Source: Acanthaster planci
Lineage: Eukaryota; Echinodermata; Asteroidea; Valvatida; Acanthasteridae
Direction: 5' to 3'
NCBI RefSeq assembly: GCF_001949145.1
Contig: NW_019091476.1
Coordinates: forward strand, 1,150,203-1,214,202
Length of the DNA: 64,000 bases
Part shown: positions 1 to 14,500 of the stretch, piece by piece
How positions within the stretch are numbered: the stretch's first letter is position 1
How the letters are laid out: each line of letters starts with the position of its first letter
Notes under the pieces: model-generated
What the model saw: the letters and a program-made list of their open reading frames with translations, nothing else
Databases searched by the model: none
What the model was told of the DNA's origin: nothing
Translations under genes and position numbers: made by a program

Positions 1-2288
1 AAGTTGTGCATACCAACATAGCAAGAGGGGTTAAATATGTAACAGCTATTTTGTTGGATTTTGTAGGATACAAATCCAAACAAAGAAAAGAGTCCATTTT
101 CTTTTCGCACGGTGCACTATATCACTCAGACTTTCAAATTAATGTGTGTTTCATTAAGTAACCCAAGAAATTCAAATCTTTAACATTTAGACTGATCAAA
201 TTTAACAATTGTTTGCTTCACTACTGCAACAGTGATCTGAAATGTTTTACGCTGGTGTTGTTTCGTTTAGAAAAATTTCTGGACAACAGTAAGGCATTTA
301 GGGTAACATTTTTGCAAGCTTTATTTCATCACAAGTGAAGAAGAACTAAGGTTGTTCAACCTGCTTATACTATGAGGGATATTACGGTTCTTCTGGAATT
401 GTGCAAAATTGTCTGTCGTCATTTCAAGAAAACCAAGGTGTCATATCATTATTTAAAAATTTAATGTATTGTTTAGTTGAACAAGAACGAAGCATTTTTA
501 ATTTCACTGAAAAGAAAATGATACGAGGGAACTGTTTTTAAGGAAAAGACAAATAGTTATGCTATTTACATATGACTTTACGCCGTAGAAGTCCTGTGTG
601 CAAATAAAGGATGGGTTCGCGTGGGAGGTTGCTGTTAATTCCTGCGTTGAGAGGCTATTGAGATCCGGCCTCTGATATATATTACAATTATGGAACAAAA
701 AGTGTGCGTAAATACTACAATTAACTCACTTGATCAGTTTATGTTGACTAGAACTGTAATCTTCTCAGCCTAACATTTTAGAGAAAGCTCCTATAGGCTT
801 GTGCTGATTGCACAGCTCTCGAGGTGGCACTGGTTCTCTTGTCTCGTAAGTGCAGAGCCCTACTGAAGAATTTTATATTTTTCTGTTATTAGACATTAGG
901 GCGTCATGAATGGCCTTGCCGTCGAGAACTGGCCTAGGTACTACCAATGCTGCTAGACATGTTTGGGATTTGATTTAACTTGATTGTTTCTTGGTGTTAT
1001 TTCACAGATGAAGATAAACCCGAACAACATTGACTACAATTCAACCAATGGTACGTGATCATGCAACATATCACGTTTTATCTTACAAAGTTTAACTCAA
1101 TAACATGCTTAATAATTCCGATTAATATTGTAATTGCCCCCTTCAAACCACATTTCTTGTGTTCATTTTATCAACAATATTGATCCCACTTCAACTCAAC
1201 ACACTACAAAAGTCAAGCTTAAACCCAATACGGGTACAACCTCACATCTAAACGCAGCACTATTTTGTTTGCTAAAATATGGTTGTACGGGTAATTCTTG
1301 GCCCAAAATCCATGCATCAATGCAAAGAAAAATACACCTACTTCTCTACTTCATATGTGGCTTTAAGCACGACACCAATTAAAATATTGTGGGAAAGACT
1401 CCAAGAACTCATAATCGCCTAATTATGTAAATTACGTAAAGAAAGTAAAAAAAAATTAAATGCACAACGCAGTTGCAGGAGGGAAAAACCAAATATCATC
1501 TACACAAATAGAATTTTTACTCATGAAATAAATTTCCCACGTAGTATTTAGAAAACTACATAGAAAATGGCAATAATACAACAGCTAACAACCTAGTCGT
1601 AAGACTACCAAAGATAACAATTGAAACGTAACACGGTATAATATGAGAACGAACGCCTGTGTACTTGTGACAAAAACTCTTTCATCAAATACAAATAATC
1701 TGTATGTTTCTAAAGAGGTGTCTGAGTTAATTCAGTAAGGATGCACTCACGTAAATAGGCCAAAATCTGTCTGCCAGTGGATAAATTTCTATTTTAGAGA
1801 GTTCTGAGAGCCACGGAATTTGGGAATTGAAGAAATGTGGCATTGATGAACCTCAGGCCTGGACTTCAAAGTCTGAATTATTTAGATGAAATCGAGTCTG
1901 AAAGGTGGCACTAATAGCAGTCTTACAGAGGGATGCTTTGTTCAAAATAGCTATTTTTCCCAGTTTTGGAAATATTCTTAGTTTTCGGGGTGGTCTACTT
2001 TTGGTGAGAATTTCTGAAGATGTCATTGGACAACGCACCTAAAGTTGAAAGGAAAATGAAAGACGGTATGTTGATCATTGTTTTTCTGGGCGGCCCGAAC
2101 AGCTACCTATGAGAGTTGTATTTTGAAAGAATTTTGAAATATGCGGATTTATCGCAAGTGGAATTTATTTGCTTGGAATTTATTTGCACCCTTAAAACTA
2201 AAAATCTAACAGAAATTTCACAGCCCCCTATGATAAATCCAACACAACGTCAACGTTGATGATTGCGAATCCTCTAGACACTGATCAC
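1..2288. other. Left flank, no gene seen
   Basis: AT-rich sequence with only short open frames of no recognisable type (for example minus 504-698 and 1853-2038). It is probably intron of the main gene, since exon 51 needs a downstream exon. I see no repeat, polyadenylation cluster or splice-flanked coding stretch. Confidence 0.5.
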
Positions 2289-2539
2289 CTTCCTGACTGT
2301 GTGAGACAAGCCCGCTGCATTGATGGCCGTCAATGTCAAGTGGTAGTTGGTATAGGGAACCAGCGGTGAGACACGCATACCAGTATCCATGGTCTCCACC
2401 CACTGCATGATATCACTACTTCCTGGGATGGTGCCAAGAGACACTTCGTAGACCAAAGATGAGGAAGAGGAGAATAAGCCATCCCAGGCAAACTCAACCG
2501 TCCCATTACCCAACCAGGATGATCTGATGAGGCTTGGTG
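2289..2539 (-). CDS. Exon 51: FN3-like core, last exon in window
   Basis: Phase 1 in. APSLIRSSWLGNGTVEFAWD, SSLVYEVSLGTIPGSSDIMQ, VPYTNYHLTLTAINAAGLSH, TVRK. The exon should end at a GTGATC donor in phase 0, as in exons 12 and 15, and the next exon would supply the D-T-x-P-P linker. If read through, the frame stops at 2274. No such linker exon is visible in 1-2288, so the gene probably continues beyond the left edge. Confidence 0.8.
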
Positions 2540-5500
2540 CTTTTGTGGAAAAACAAAAAAAGTACACAATTTGTGGACAACTCAAGGATAGTTGTGTAAA
2601 CTTGTAGGGATACACATGTGTATCATATGAATTGGAAACAACCAGCTGCAGACATTCTCCGAGTTGGGATCAACAGAACAATGTATTTGCCTCAGATGTT
2701 TTTGTGCGAAGTCTTGTGTACTAAAACAGTTTGAGTTTGGAATGCTGTTTTCACAGTGCTTCCATTTGAAACAGAGTAACTTTTCTGGGTTAATATTTTA
2801 TCCGAATATCCCTTAAATAGAATACTTGGATTTGCTGCAATAATTACACATGAAACATTCTCCCTTTCTGTGTAACTTTCAAATATCTTTCTGGAAAATC
2901 CTAGTGGAGAGCTATTCATTTTTAGAATTGCCTTATGGAAACCTTTACAATTCTCAATTAAGGCATCAGATTTCAAATCACGAGAACAAACATTGTTTCG
3001 ATCCACATGGATATAAATTTCGGTGTGTGTAGCATACATAGTGTGGACCTCAAACAAAGTCCATAGTCCACACAGTTTTAGAGGCTTATAAGGTCAGCCA
3101 GCGTTTATCTGTGGCAGAATGAGGAGAAAAGCCCCCAACCCTCATCAAAAATTCAGCTAAAAAGGTGTTATCTTGTTAGGAGAAAAATGAGCATTTTCCC
3201 CAAGGCTTCTTAATTAACAAGGCAAAATGTCCACGCTGGGTATGTGGAGAAAAGCATAGCAAATAGTAGACTGACTGTTTTGGCTTGCTGGAGTCCGTTT
3301 AAGGTTTCCCTGCCTTGACAAGTACCAAAAAAGCAATCTCGAAATTCTAGTTTTATGTTGAGCCTAAAATTTAGCAGTGGACCATTTAAAAATGACTGAG
3401 TTACGTACCACCTCCTGTAGGCTTGGTAGACTCCACTGTAAAATTGACAGAGACAGCCTCGCTGATGAGACCAGCATGAGAGATGGCTCTGACCGACAGG
3501 CTATAGGTAGCATCATCAAGCAGGCTAAGACCTGACCAATCAAGGTGGGTCTCAGAGGTGGATCCACAAGGTCTCCATGATGTGGAGATGTTTGGCCCAC
3601 TAAGAAAACACTGGAAAGGGAGTGGGTTGACAAGAAATTAGACGACAGGCTATGACTCATCGGCAGTCAGAATACCGATAGTGAATTCACCATCCTTCCT
3701 TTAACCTTGAATCTTTATGATTGTCTATTTTTCATCTTGAAAGAATCATTCATAAATACTTCAGAAAGTCTCCCTGTTCAACAACATGCAACTTGACCGT
3801 GTATTCACATTTAATAATGCCCACTGAGAAGTGACAATGCCTGCTGGGTAAATCACACTCTGGCACCTGGATACAAGACAGTTTAATCGATTCTGATTGG
3901 TCAAGAGTCTGTGTGCACGTGGCTCGCCACACATGCACCGATTGGGCAATTTTGCACAAGGAATTTCCCATAAAATGGATGGGGGTAAAAATGGAAGTAA
4001 AACTCCAGAACAAAATATTGACATATCAACTTTCTTTGACTCTCTGACTAAAATGGTACTTCTGAATGGGAATAAACATGTGCTTAGCCAATCTTAAAGT
4101 AGCGTATGACCTAGAGGCGTAGCTAAGATTTTACTATTGGGGGACACAAAGGGGGCACCAGCATCTTATGGGGGGCACCAGCTTTCGGTGTTTTTTTTTT
4201 GGGGGGGGGGAATTTTGTTAGCCTTTTTCTTTTTCCAGGAGGGGAGGAACACCGAGGCATGTGCCTCCCCTGGGAATCTCCTACAAACCGTGGCATGGCC
4301 TTTGTATGCTAAATAGTAGTTTAACATGAATATTCACAATTGACCTTAGGATGCGAAATAGGATGCAAAACAGGCAGTGAGAGGGTTGGAATTTGTCTCT
4401 ATGGCATCAGTTCGTTCTTTCCTTGTATTCAATGAAGCACTTCGTGTGTATTTAGTTCTGCATCGTACCATTTGTTTGAGCCATTGTCAAGGATTGGGTT
4501 AAAATACATGCATGCTGTCCCCTTAATTTCAAATCTGGATATTCAAATATGCACAATTCCCGGAAAAATCTTTCTCCTGATGTTGTGCGTTTCAAAACTG
4601 GATTTCATTTTCTACACAGGAACTGAACTTGAACAAACCAGGAATAAAACCAAAGCCCCAGTGCATATAAACTATTTAGAAATTGGGGAGGACACTAAGT
4701 TTCTAGGATAATTGAGTTGAATTACAGAAATGGAAATTGACCTTCAACTTGTTTGTAGATTAAAAAAATAAAAATGTTATGTTACCAAAATTAATGTAGG
4801 GAGACAAGATTTTATGATTACATGTATTTTATATTTACGGTGGACTTCTGATGGTTACTGCCGTTTATTATACATGTACAAGGTGTTCACATTGTTTGCA
4901 CTGCTGTAACTTTAAGATGAATATGCATGTGCCAGCCAATCGCCTTGCTCTGATCCATGCTAGGCTATAATTTGATCGACTTTGGGAATGAAACTGCATT
5001 CTTTTCAATCAGTATTCGTTGCGTACTTTCCATGCCATCGCACGACGTTCGGAATCAACTACTCCTAACTGAGAATGTTAGGGGGGCATTGGTAAATACG
5101 GCATGGTTTCTACTGCTTCCCATTATCTGGCTGTACAGGGCTGGGCGAGCTGTCAAGCTTTCTCGTGGATTTTCTGCATTTACCCTTTGAGACACCAGGG
5201 AGGGGGCTATTAATCAGGGGGAATAATCAGGTATTTTGTCCGTTATCACAACTCATCATCATATGCCAAAAATAAGCTAGGGTATTCATTTGTGGTCGTA
5301 TGTGGGGTGTAACTAAGTGCAAGACCATGAAGACCAGAATGAAGTTTGCATGCGTAGAGTTAATTGTAGGATTAGAACTGCAGCATCTTCGTCATTAACG
5401 ATGCACAATATGCTGTTGTGTCAGTGGATGTCACCCACTGCAGGCCCCACTTGCACTCGATGCACAATATGCTGTTGTGTCAGTGGATGCCACGCACTGC

Positions 5501-8500
5501 GGACCCCACTGGCGCTCGATGCACAATTTGCTGTTGTGTCAGTGGATGTCACCCACTGCAGGCCCCACTTGCACTCGAAGCATAATGTGCTGTTGTGTCA
5601 GTGGATGCCACGCACTGCGGGCCCCACTTGTGCTTGTCATGTTGTGTATTTCATTCTTTTTTAATACTATGGGACACAATGTCAATTTCATAGTTCTAAG
5701 CGTGTTAACTCAAATATAGCCATCTATACTTTCGTAGTAGGGTCTTTTTTTTGCCTCATCCATTTCCACAAATGGAGTTTACACACAGTTGCCAGCCAGA
5801 CTGTATGTAGGCCCTAGGTACTGTAACATCCATGGGCAAGTTGCTACTTGTTACCTGCCTCCTGCTACATCTCAGCTTAGGCTGTATACTTCCACTTAGT
5901 GGGTAAGGGGCAATATATCCTTTACAGTGCATGTACATCTTTTTTTTTTCTATTTGGCAAGCTTCCAACTTGTGATGGTGTGTCGCCGATTCCATCAATT
6001 ATAATTCATACAGATATTTTATTTTTGTATAAATTTATTTCTGGAATGTGAGATTAATTGCAGTTCCTCATTTTTACACATTTGCATTTAGGGTCTCTTT
6101 TTTCCCAGGAAGAAGTTTTGGTCTTTTTTTGAGATGCGACAATAAAATGAAAGAAATCAGCTCCAATCAATTTCTGGGTGATAATCTGATCCTTTTTTAA
6201 GAAGAGGTTCGGGCCTACAAGACCCTCATCCCTGGTAGTCGTGTCTGAGGTAGGATGTGTCGGCGAGCCACTTCATTAATAAAGAATAGTCACCTTCAAG
6301 GAGCAGTACACATTTCGCAACTTTTTAAAATGTAATCAACAAAGTCATTGTTCAAACTTAAATGTTTTTTTGCATATTCTGGATAAGGAGGTCATACTTT
6401 TGAAGAATGTGAATGATGACACCTTGTCTTGGTTGGGCAATTTGAGTTATGGATTATTTATGTTTTAATCAATATTTTATCAACAAATATGGTATTTGCA
6501 CAGTTGAATACAAACTTATATCATGTTTCTATGCATATCCTGAGCAAAGGTTGCTTTTTAATTTTGTCAGTCATCAGCAGCATCTGAGTGAAAACGTAAT
6601 ACTAATCCAGGCCAATGTGCTTGTTTATGAATGTTCTTTTCACTTTGCACTTTGAATCTCTGCACTTACCTGATAGGACTGGATTCCAATTGGATCTATA
6701 AATCCATCCCACGATGCTTTAAGAGAATCTCTCTGTGACTGGTACCCTTGTGATGTGTATTGAGTCTCTGGCAAAGTCTTCACACTGACAACAGCTGCCA
6801 AAGCGCTTGGAGACTCTGTTACTATGGTAACACCATCTGATGATTTCCAAGACGACTGTCCATTATGATTATAGCATATGACTGTAGCATACATGCTCTG
6901 GCCTTCAACCATGATCTGTGATAGACTGGTGGTGATAGTGGAAGTGGCGTTAGGAGACTGCGACCATGGTATGATGTCATCAAGTTTAGGTTCTGATCCT
7001 AGGAAAAAAGGAAATTTAAAATGAGCCTTGGATGTTCACACTTTAAGCATGTTGTGTATACTGAGACTGGGACATAGTAAAATTCTAAGTGCGACTCATG
7101 GGCTAAGATGCTGATTATAACTAAGGTAAAATAAAATAAGCCTGAAATGAATCTAGTGAGAATCAGAGTGTAGATAATCCAAACTTAAAGGAGTCTGCAA
7201 GTCAAGTGGGTGACATCTACAGGTTAATTATTATTCAAGAGGGTCAAATGCCACCTGATGGAAGGTCAGTTGATCTTCCAGCCATTGTGCTAGGTTAAGT
7301 ACTGTATCCGATACACCTAGAAGAGGAATGGCCACGGACCAGTGAAGGATTAGAGTCTTTTCTAATGACTGAAAGTCAGCTGAGCAAATGAGAAAATGTA
7401 AACTTCAATGCCGTGTACAAAATCTCCTCAAAGTCAGGTGGCTGATGCTTGACAATCAGAGTCAGTGTAACGTCCATTCAACTTTGAGTTAAATGTCAAT
7501 CCACGGTGGCATTAGAGAATCTACTTACCTACTGCCCATTCACAGTGATCAATTTCACTTTCAGCATCAGATGCTGACCATCTGAACGATAGAGACGAAT
7601 CGTCGGCGCTGAAGTCGACATCTGAGAAAAGAAAATGAACTCTGAAAGTTTTGACAAATAAATGTTGGTTCCTACCTAGGTTGTTTGAGAAGTAGGTATG
7701 GGACAAAGTGTCTTAAACTGTTTATGATCAACTCTGACTGATTATATGTAAAACATTACAAGTCAACGTCCAATACCACAGCCAAATACTAGTTCTAAAA
7801 TGATGTAATCTCTTTGAGACTCTTGTCACTAGGATTAAAATGTTTGAGCTGTAGGTTTCAACCAGAATGAAAAAAATATTCAACAGTTGACTACATATGT
7901 ATGACAAGATTTAGTCAAGAGGATGGACTGGATCATACAATACAAAGCAATGAAAGCTGTGTTGACGACAGATTTTAACACACCTTGTTCAGTCTTCCCG
8001 TCAATGACAGAAAGAATTTCTGGTGGTGTCAAGTCAATCATTTCAGGAGCAGAGGTTGAAATGGCAATGAGATCAGCTGCATTTCTTGCCATTACCGTTA
8101 CATAGACACGGGATCCATGTGCCATCCTCAGATCGGTGTTGATAGCATCTGTTCGTGTGCCCACTGATGTAAAGCCTTGTAGCTGGATGCCCCCTCTTGT
8201 TGTGCCTTTAAGTCAATCAAAAATAACCATTTTGTCCTTTTTTCCAATGAACTGAAAGAGACTGATACTGTATACAAGTTTGTATTCAGTGTGTTGCCAC
8301 TATTGAGTAACTTCCCCATTACAATTATCCACCAAAGCAGGCATCAAACAACAGAAAAACATGATTTTGAACAAATAGCAAAGCCTTAACAGCACTTGAA
8401 CAAGCTGGCACATTAACCTGCCAATTGTCCACCGTATTACATTGCATGAAACTTTTTTATACTGAATGTGACCAGGATGAATGAAGCAATTGATCTTATG

Positions 8501-11500
8501 ATCCGTGCTGAATCCAACGACATTCTCCATAATTTCAATGGTCCCTAAGGAATTAGGTGTAACCTACCAATGGCCCAGCTGTAGTCCACTATGGGGCTCT
8601 CAGGGTCAATGAAATGCCACTTGGCCTGAAGAGATGACCATCCGTAAATGAATTGGGTAAAGACTTGCACAGACCCGTCGTCGTTAGTCGGTCTAATGCT
8701 GATCTGCCTCAGCTGTGGAATACAACAAATAGGTTAAATCCTTAAGCTCACGTACATCTGTAACCAAAAGGACACTTGAAGGACACTCTTCTAGATTTTA
8801 AACCTCATATTAAACAGGTTGACTTTTAGGCCTACGCAAACTTTATGGCAGAGGCTGTTTTGTTTCAAAAGTCCTTCATAATTGCAAATAACTTTGTGAT
8901 AACCAAGCAATTTTTTTTAGAAAGCCACAGGTGTGAGCAAATGACTAAACATAAACTTTACGTCAGTGTCCTAGGGCCTGGATTTGAGAGCATAGTAAAC
9001 TAACAATCACATTAATAAATCAAAATGAAATAATTTTCTAAAGGGATTTTGATAACAGCTCAGTCCAATTTGGGGTGCATAAACTGAAATTCTGCCTTGT
9101 GTGATACATTTGCTCACCTGGACATTATCCAACAGGATTCCATTTGATCTTCCAACCGAGGAGATTTTTAATGTTGAGACATCTTCACTGGCTGTGAAGT
9201 AAAACCTCTGCCGATGCCACTGGATAGACCTCATACTCTCATCTGAGTGACCGTGTGCTGGTCGGTCATACAATCTGAAGACATGATTCAGTCCTGGGGC
9301 CTCGATGCAAACTTCCTGATTCAGCAAAGGATTCTGGGATGGCATGTGACTGACGAATATCACTATCTGGTATTGGCTGCCCATCGTTGTGTTGAAGGTT
9401 TGGGAGATGGCACCACGGAGGGACAAGAAAGAATGACCGTCTTTGGCAATCTTCTTTTCAGATGAGACCACTGAAAACTGGCTGCCAGATTTAATGTCCC
9501 AGGTTTTGAAATCACCAGATTCTGGTGATGACAATGACTGAATTCCAACATCACCTGAGGCTCCACCTGATAACCCATCTCCAGAACTAACTGTACGGTC
9601 ATAATCCATATCTGAAACAGAGAACAGAAACGCTTCCATCGTTCTCTTGAGCATGGATGTCCAAAACCCAACCATTTACATATCTCATATTATGGTTTTG
9701 AAAAAGTTCAAATTCTTCAATGCCCCAAGATAATTTTTGCCCGCACACTGTTTTCTTTCCAATAAAATATCTTGGCAACATTTTCCAATCCAAAGAATAT
9801 CATTTTACCTGAGTAATGCAGCTCCTCCTTCTCTTCAAATGATGGATTCTGAATCAGGTTATCCCCTACAAGGATATGTTCTGCTGGCTCAGGGGGTGTA
9901 GTGTCCACTACAAATCCATTTGAAGAGACTGACATCGACTGCTGGCCGGCTGCATCAAAAGCTGAGATCTTGGAGTAATATCGAATACCTAGCAAATACA
10001 GGAATCAATTTGTTGTTCATGAACATTTATTCAAATGTCCTATATTATGTTCACAGGCACGAAGGCTGCAAGAGTCTGGTACACACATGTCAACATTAAT
10101 TGTCCTGATACACGCCTGCAGCTCATTTCAGGTATAGCAGTTTGTTTTATTCATTCTTTCATTTTAATTATATTTCTCAAATTTTTAGAACATTTTCCCC
10201 ATTGATCCTGATAAAACCTTTCTCCGACACGATTTTATGTCATTTGTATTGAAATATCCCACTAATACAAGAAATGAAACAAGTTAAATTAAAACTTCGC
10301 AAGGTATTTATATGTGTCTGAAACTACACATGGGAAATTAAAAAAATCAGTACGAAACTGAACGTGCAGTACTTGGCTGTACTTGACTTTCCGATTTTCA
10401 AAAATCATTGATAATTTCCTTCGTTTTAGTGAAGTTCAATACTAGAAAATTAGATTCGCACCATTTCTCAAAGACCTGCAACTCATGTACATATGACCCT
10501 TCATCATTCCTAGAAATAAGGCCAGTAATAGCTGTGTCATCAGTGTACGGTAACATTTTCATGAGGAGGAAAGCAATCATTGGTATACAGAATGAACAGT
10601 GATGCTGAGAGCACACATCTCTGAGGAGACCATGTGTGTGTAATAATTGAATTGGACAGAATACCATGCAGTCTCACATTTTGCTCTCTGTTTGATAAAA
10701 ACTCTTTTAGCCATAAAATGAGGGATGGTTAGACATTCATTTTCAACAACTTCTCTATCAACAAATGAGGCTGGTTTGTCAGTGTTAAAGGCCGACGAGA
10801 AGTCGAAAAATGTTGTTCGTAATGCAAAATAGAATGAACTAAAAACAGAACAGCATCGTTTAGATTCTTTTGGGGTTGGTAGGTGAATTGAAGCGAGTCA
10901 ATTTCAGACTTGTGGAAAAGGAGTTGATCTGGCGTTCAAATCTTTTCATCTCCAATGTGAGCAAAAATGGGCGATAATCGTTGAGGTCAGAAGCTAGTGG
11001 TGATTTTGCCACAGGGATGACGATAAAAGATTTCCAACATTTTGGCACTTGCCTTTCATCGATGGATTTTTGAAAAAGAATACTGAAGGGTTTCATTAAC
11101 TGAAATACGCATTTTAAAAGAATCTTTCAGCAGATGTTGTCGGGGCCCATTGAATTCCTAGGGTTAGTGCCTTTAAAATATATAGCTGCATCCTGAGAGT
11201 TACAAGACGATCGTAGGAGCATCGGGACATGAGGTTTCCATGGCACGCACCTCGACCGAAATCGTTGCAGCGGCGCTATCGAGGTCTATATCTGATAGTA
11301 CATACACGACTAGAATGTGACCCTGACTAAATTCCCACAGCAAGTAAAAATGTCGGAAGGACATGGATAGTAGCTTGATGTCTGGCTGGCATATCTGAGA
11401 TCTGATGGTGAAGTTCTGGCACCAGTTTTCATTCATATAGATGCACACCACTCCACCTTTATTCTTCGTCGTTGCAGATCGATCCAGCCGGATAAGCTAG

Positions 11501-14500
11501 AAGCCATCTATATCAACAAGGTTCCTTGGGATGGAGGGGTTGAACCATGTTACGGTGAAACACAGCAAGCTGGACTGCCGGAAATCACAGTTGAAGCGGC
11601 CAGGCTTCTAATCTCATCAATCTTGTTAACTGATCTGACATTCGGCCATTGTGATCGCAGGTAAAGGGTGTTGGTAGAGACAGCGAATATGCCTAGGCGA
11701 CATCAACTGTCTAATGCCGCCTTTCTTTCTGTGCATTCGAACGCTCCAGTTTGATGCACAGTCAGAGCTCTTGTCATGAGCCCCGCGAATTGAAACCCAG
11801 TCAGGAATGTCCGGGGGACTCAAGTTTCGATGTGTTTGCCTGCTGATACAATTGTTGTTGTTCATATCTGATGATCTGATCACCCTGTTTGTATACTTAC
11901 TTTCCGGAAACAGGAACAGAATGACGAAAAACAAGTATCGCGACATCCATGAGTACGTTGCCAACATTTTGACAGCTGAAGCAGGTCACTTGGCATTTAA
12001 ACACAACTTTTAACGAGACTGACAAGAAAAGCGAACTGGTCACCGCTGTGCAGCGCCCTCCCAGCGCTGAACATCGGTACCATCGTTGCATCAGAGAAGC
12101 CATCAAAATCCTCAAACATGACACAGTATACTGCAATACATCGGTTTCAACATCAGCAACATCTGGCATCCCATCCTCACACCCCGGTCCAATGGGTCTC
12201 CTATACCCTTGTTAATCTTTCCCCGCGTTCCCCTCCTTCACACTGACACACCTCATTGATCTGCCAGCATCCCATGTTCTGCTTGAGTGCGTCTTGTAGG
12301 ATCCTTAGTTAGTATTCAATATACGGAGCATATATACTGTCTAAAATGTCAAGTACCCTCAACTTTGTTTCAGAACACATAGGTCTACTAAAAAAAGAGA
12401 TATCATACATGGTGCTACCGCAAACCTCTTTATCTAACAAGCTCTCTTTAGATATGAAGGGTTAGCTATGATGTTTCTGAGTTCAAACCAACATGAACTA
12501 GCTTATTTTCAATTTTTCAGCAAAGAAATTGTATTGAACATTCTCATGTTGAGTGTTGAATGGCAAAGTTCATTTTCTATGCTTTACAAGCAGGAAAGCA
12601 AGCTTTTGAAATTGAAATAGTATGCAGGTTGGACATATTTTAAAGATCGTATTTTGGCAGACAACCTCAACATTTGTTTCTTTTGTATTTAAAATGATTC
12701 TTGGCCATGAATTAAAACCATTTCTGATTCTCACAAGGGCAAGTTCTGAAATTTTGAAACTGTGTTTAAATGAAGGCAAAATTCATGCAATCATTACCAT
12801 CTGTGAGAGGTGCAGCTAGAGTCTTCGACGCAGACAAGTGGATTCCAACATCGGTGCAAGGCAGGATGCTAGCATCTGTAGGGCTGGGGGTCTGTCCAAC
12901 ACACCACTCATAATGGTCTATGTAGGATTCCAGATCCACAAAGCCATGCCAGGAGGCTGAGATGACTGTGCTGGAGTTCTGGTACTCTACATCATGGAGA
13001 TCTAGAATGGAGAAAACATGGGACTAGTTAGAAGTAGCTCAGGAAAGTATAAATAACTTTAACCTATGCGTAGAGGGCTCCCACATCCACTTTGGATGGC
13101 TAGCTTGCGAATTTCTTGATTAATAAAAATTCATGGCCAACTATAAAAACTTCCCTGATATCCTGCCTGTGTTCATGCCGAACAGCCTGGTTTAGTCAAT
13201 AGGGGCTTCCAATTAGCCAGAAAAATATACCCCACCTGGAGTCTAGCCAATTCCCATTAGAACGTGTACAAACATTTTCCAGATGGCAGACATCAAGGAT
13301 TGTTAACATCAATGGCTGCCTGGCTTGCCCAGGCCCTGCCTGTGACCCATAAACAATCTTGTAAAGCTGTCAGAGCTTCTTTGAAGCTTTGCGGAGATCC
13401 AGAAGGCACGTGCCTGGGAAATGTTAGATATGCCTTGACAGCATGCAGAGTAGGGTATACCCTAAGGCTCTTTCATGTGGCTTGTTAGTAAAAGATATAG
13501 CAGTTGGGTACAAGCTCACTCCCTTTTCCTGTGGTTTCCTTGTGGATTTAATGGTCGGAGGGTGCAGAGGAAATCCATGTAGGAATTTAAAACCATTTAG
13601 AACGATTTTTGTTCTCCAAAAAAAAATTAAAACGGTTGCAACACCAACTTCTAAAAAGGACATTGCAAGTGACTTAATAAAAAACAAAAGATCAACTGAC
13701 AGCAGTTGGATACAAGCTTACTACCCTTTCCTGTGGTTTCTTTGCGAATTTAATGGTTTAAGGGTGCAGAGGACATCCATGTAGGAATTTAAAATGGTTT
13801 CAAACAATTTTTGTTTTCCCTAAAAAACTACCCCACAAATGAAGCACCACCTCGCAAAAGGGATGCTGCACCTGACTCAATAAAAAACAAACAACCGACT
13901 GACGTGCTTAAGCAAGCAATGCATTTGCAGAGAGTAAAACATGGTCAAAAGTAAAAAGAAAGGTAAAATTAAGGTTTGCATTATAACAATGAGTTNNNNN
14001 NNNNNNNNNNNNNNNNNNNNNNNNNNNNNNNNNNNNNNNNNNNNNNNNNNNNNNNNNNNNNNNNNNNNNNNNNNNNNNNNNNNNNNNNNNNNNNNNNNNN
14101 NNNNNNNNNNNNNNNNNNNNNNNNNNNNNNNNNNNNNNNNNNNNNNNNNNNNNNNNNNNNNNNNNNNNNNNNNNNNNNNNNNNNNNNNNNNNNNNNNNNN
14201 NNNNNNNNNNNNNNNNNNNNNNNNNNNNNNNNNNNNNNNNNNNNNNNNNNNNNNNNNNNNNNNNNNNNNNNNNNNNNNNNNNNNNNNNNNNNNNNNNNNN
14301 NNNNNNNNNNNNNNNNNNNNNNNNNNNNNNNNNNNNNNNNNNNNNNNNNNNNNNNNNNNNNNNNNNNNNNNNNNNNNNNNNNNNNNNNNNNNNNNNNNNN
14401 NNNNNNNNNNNNNNNNNNNNNNNNNNNNNNNNNNNNNNNNNNNNNNNNNNNNNNNNNNNNNNNNNNNNNNNNNNNNNNNNNNNNNNNNNNNNNNNNNNNN

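Larger units (their letters stand above)
3611..6669. other. Intron 49 (3.1 kb) with repeats
   Basis: Non-coding apart from a dispersed repeat copy near 4117-4200, a poly-T/poly-G run at about 4190-4211 and the 59-bp tandem array at 5401-5636. The plus-strand frames here are artefacts of those repeats. Confidence 0.7.

Noticed and set aside
5317-5719. Cys-rich plus-strand frames over the 59-bp array
   Set aside because: The frames come from the tandem repeat, whose period is not a multiple of three; no splice context or family.
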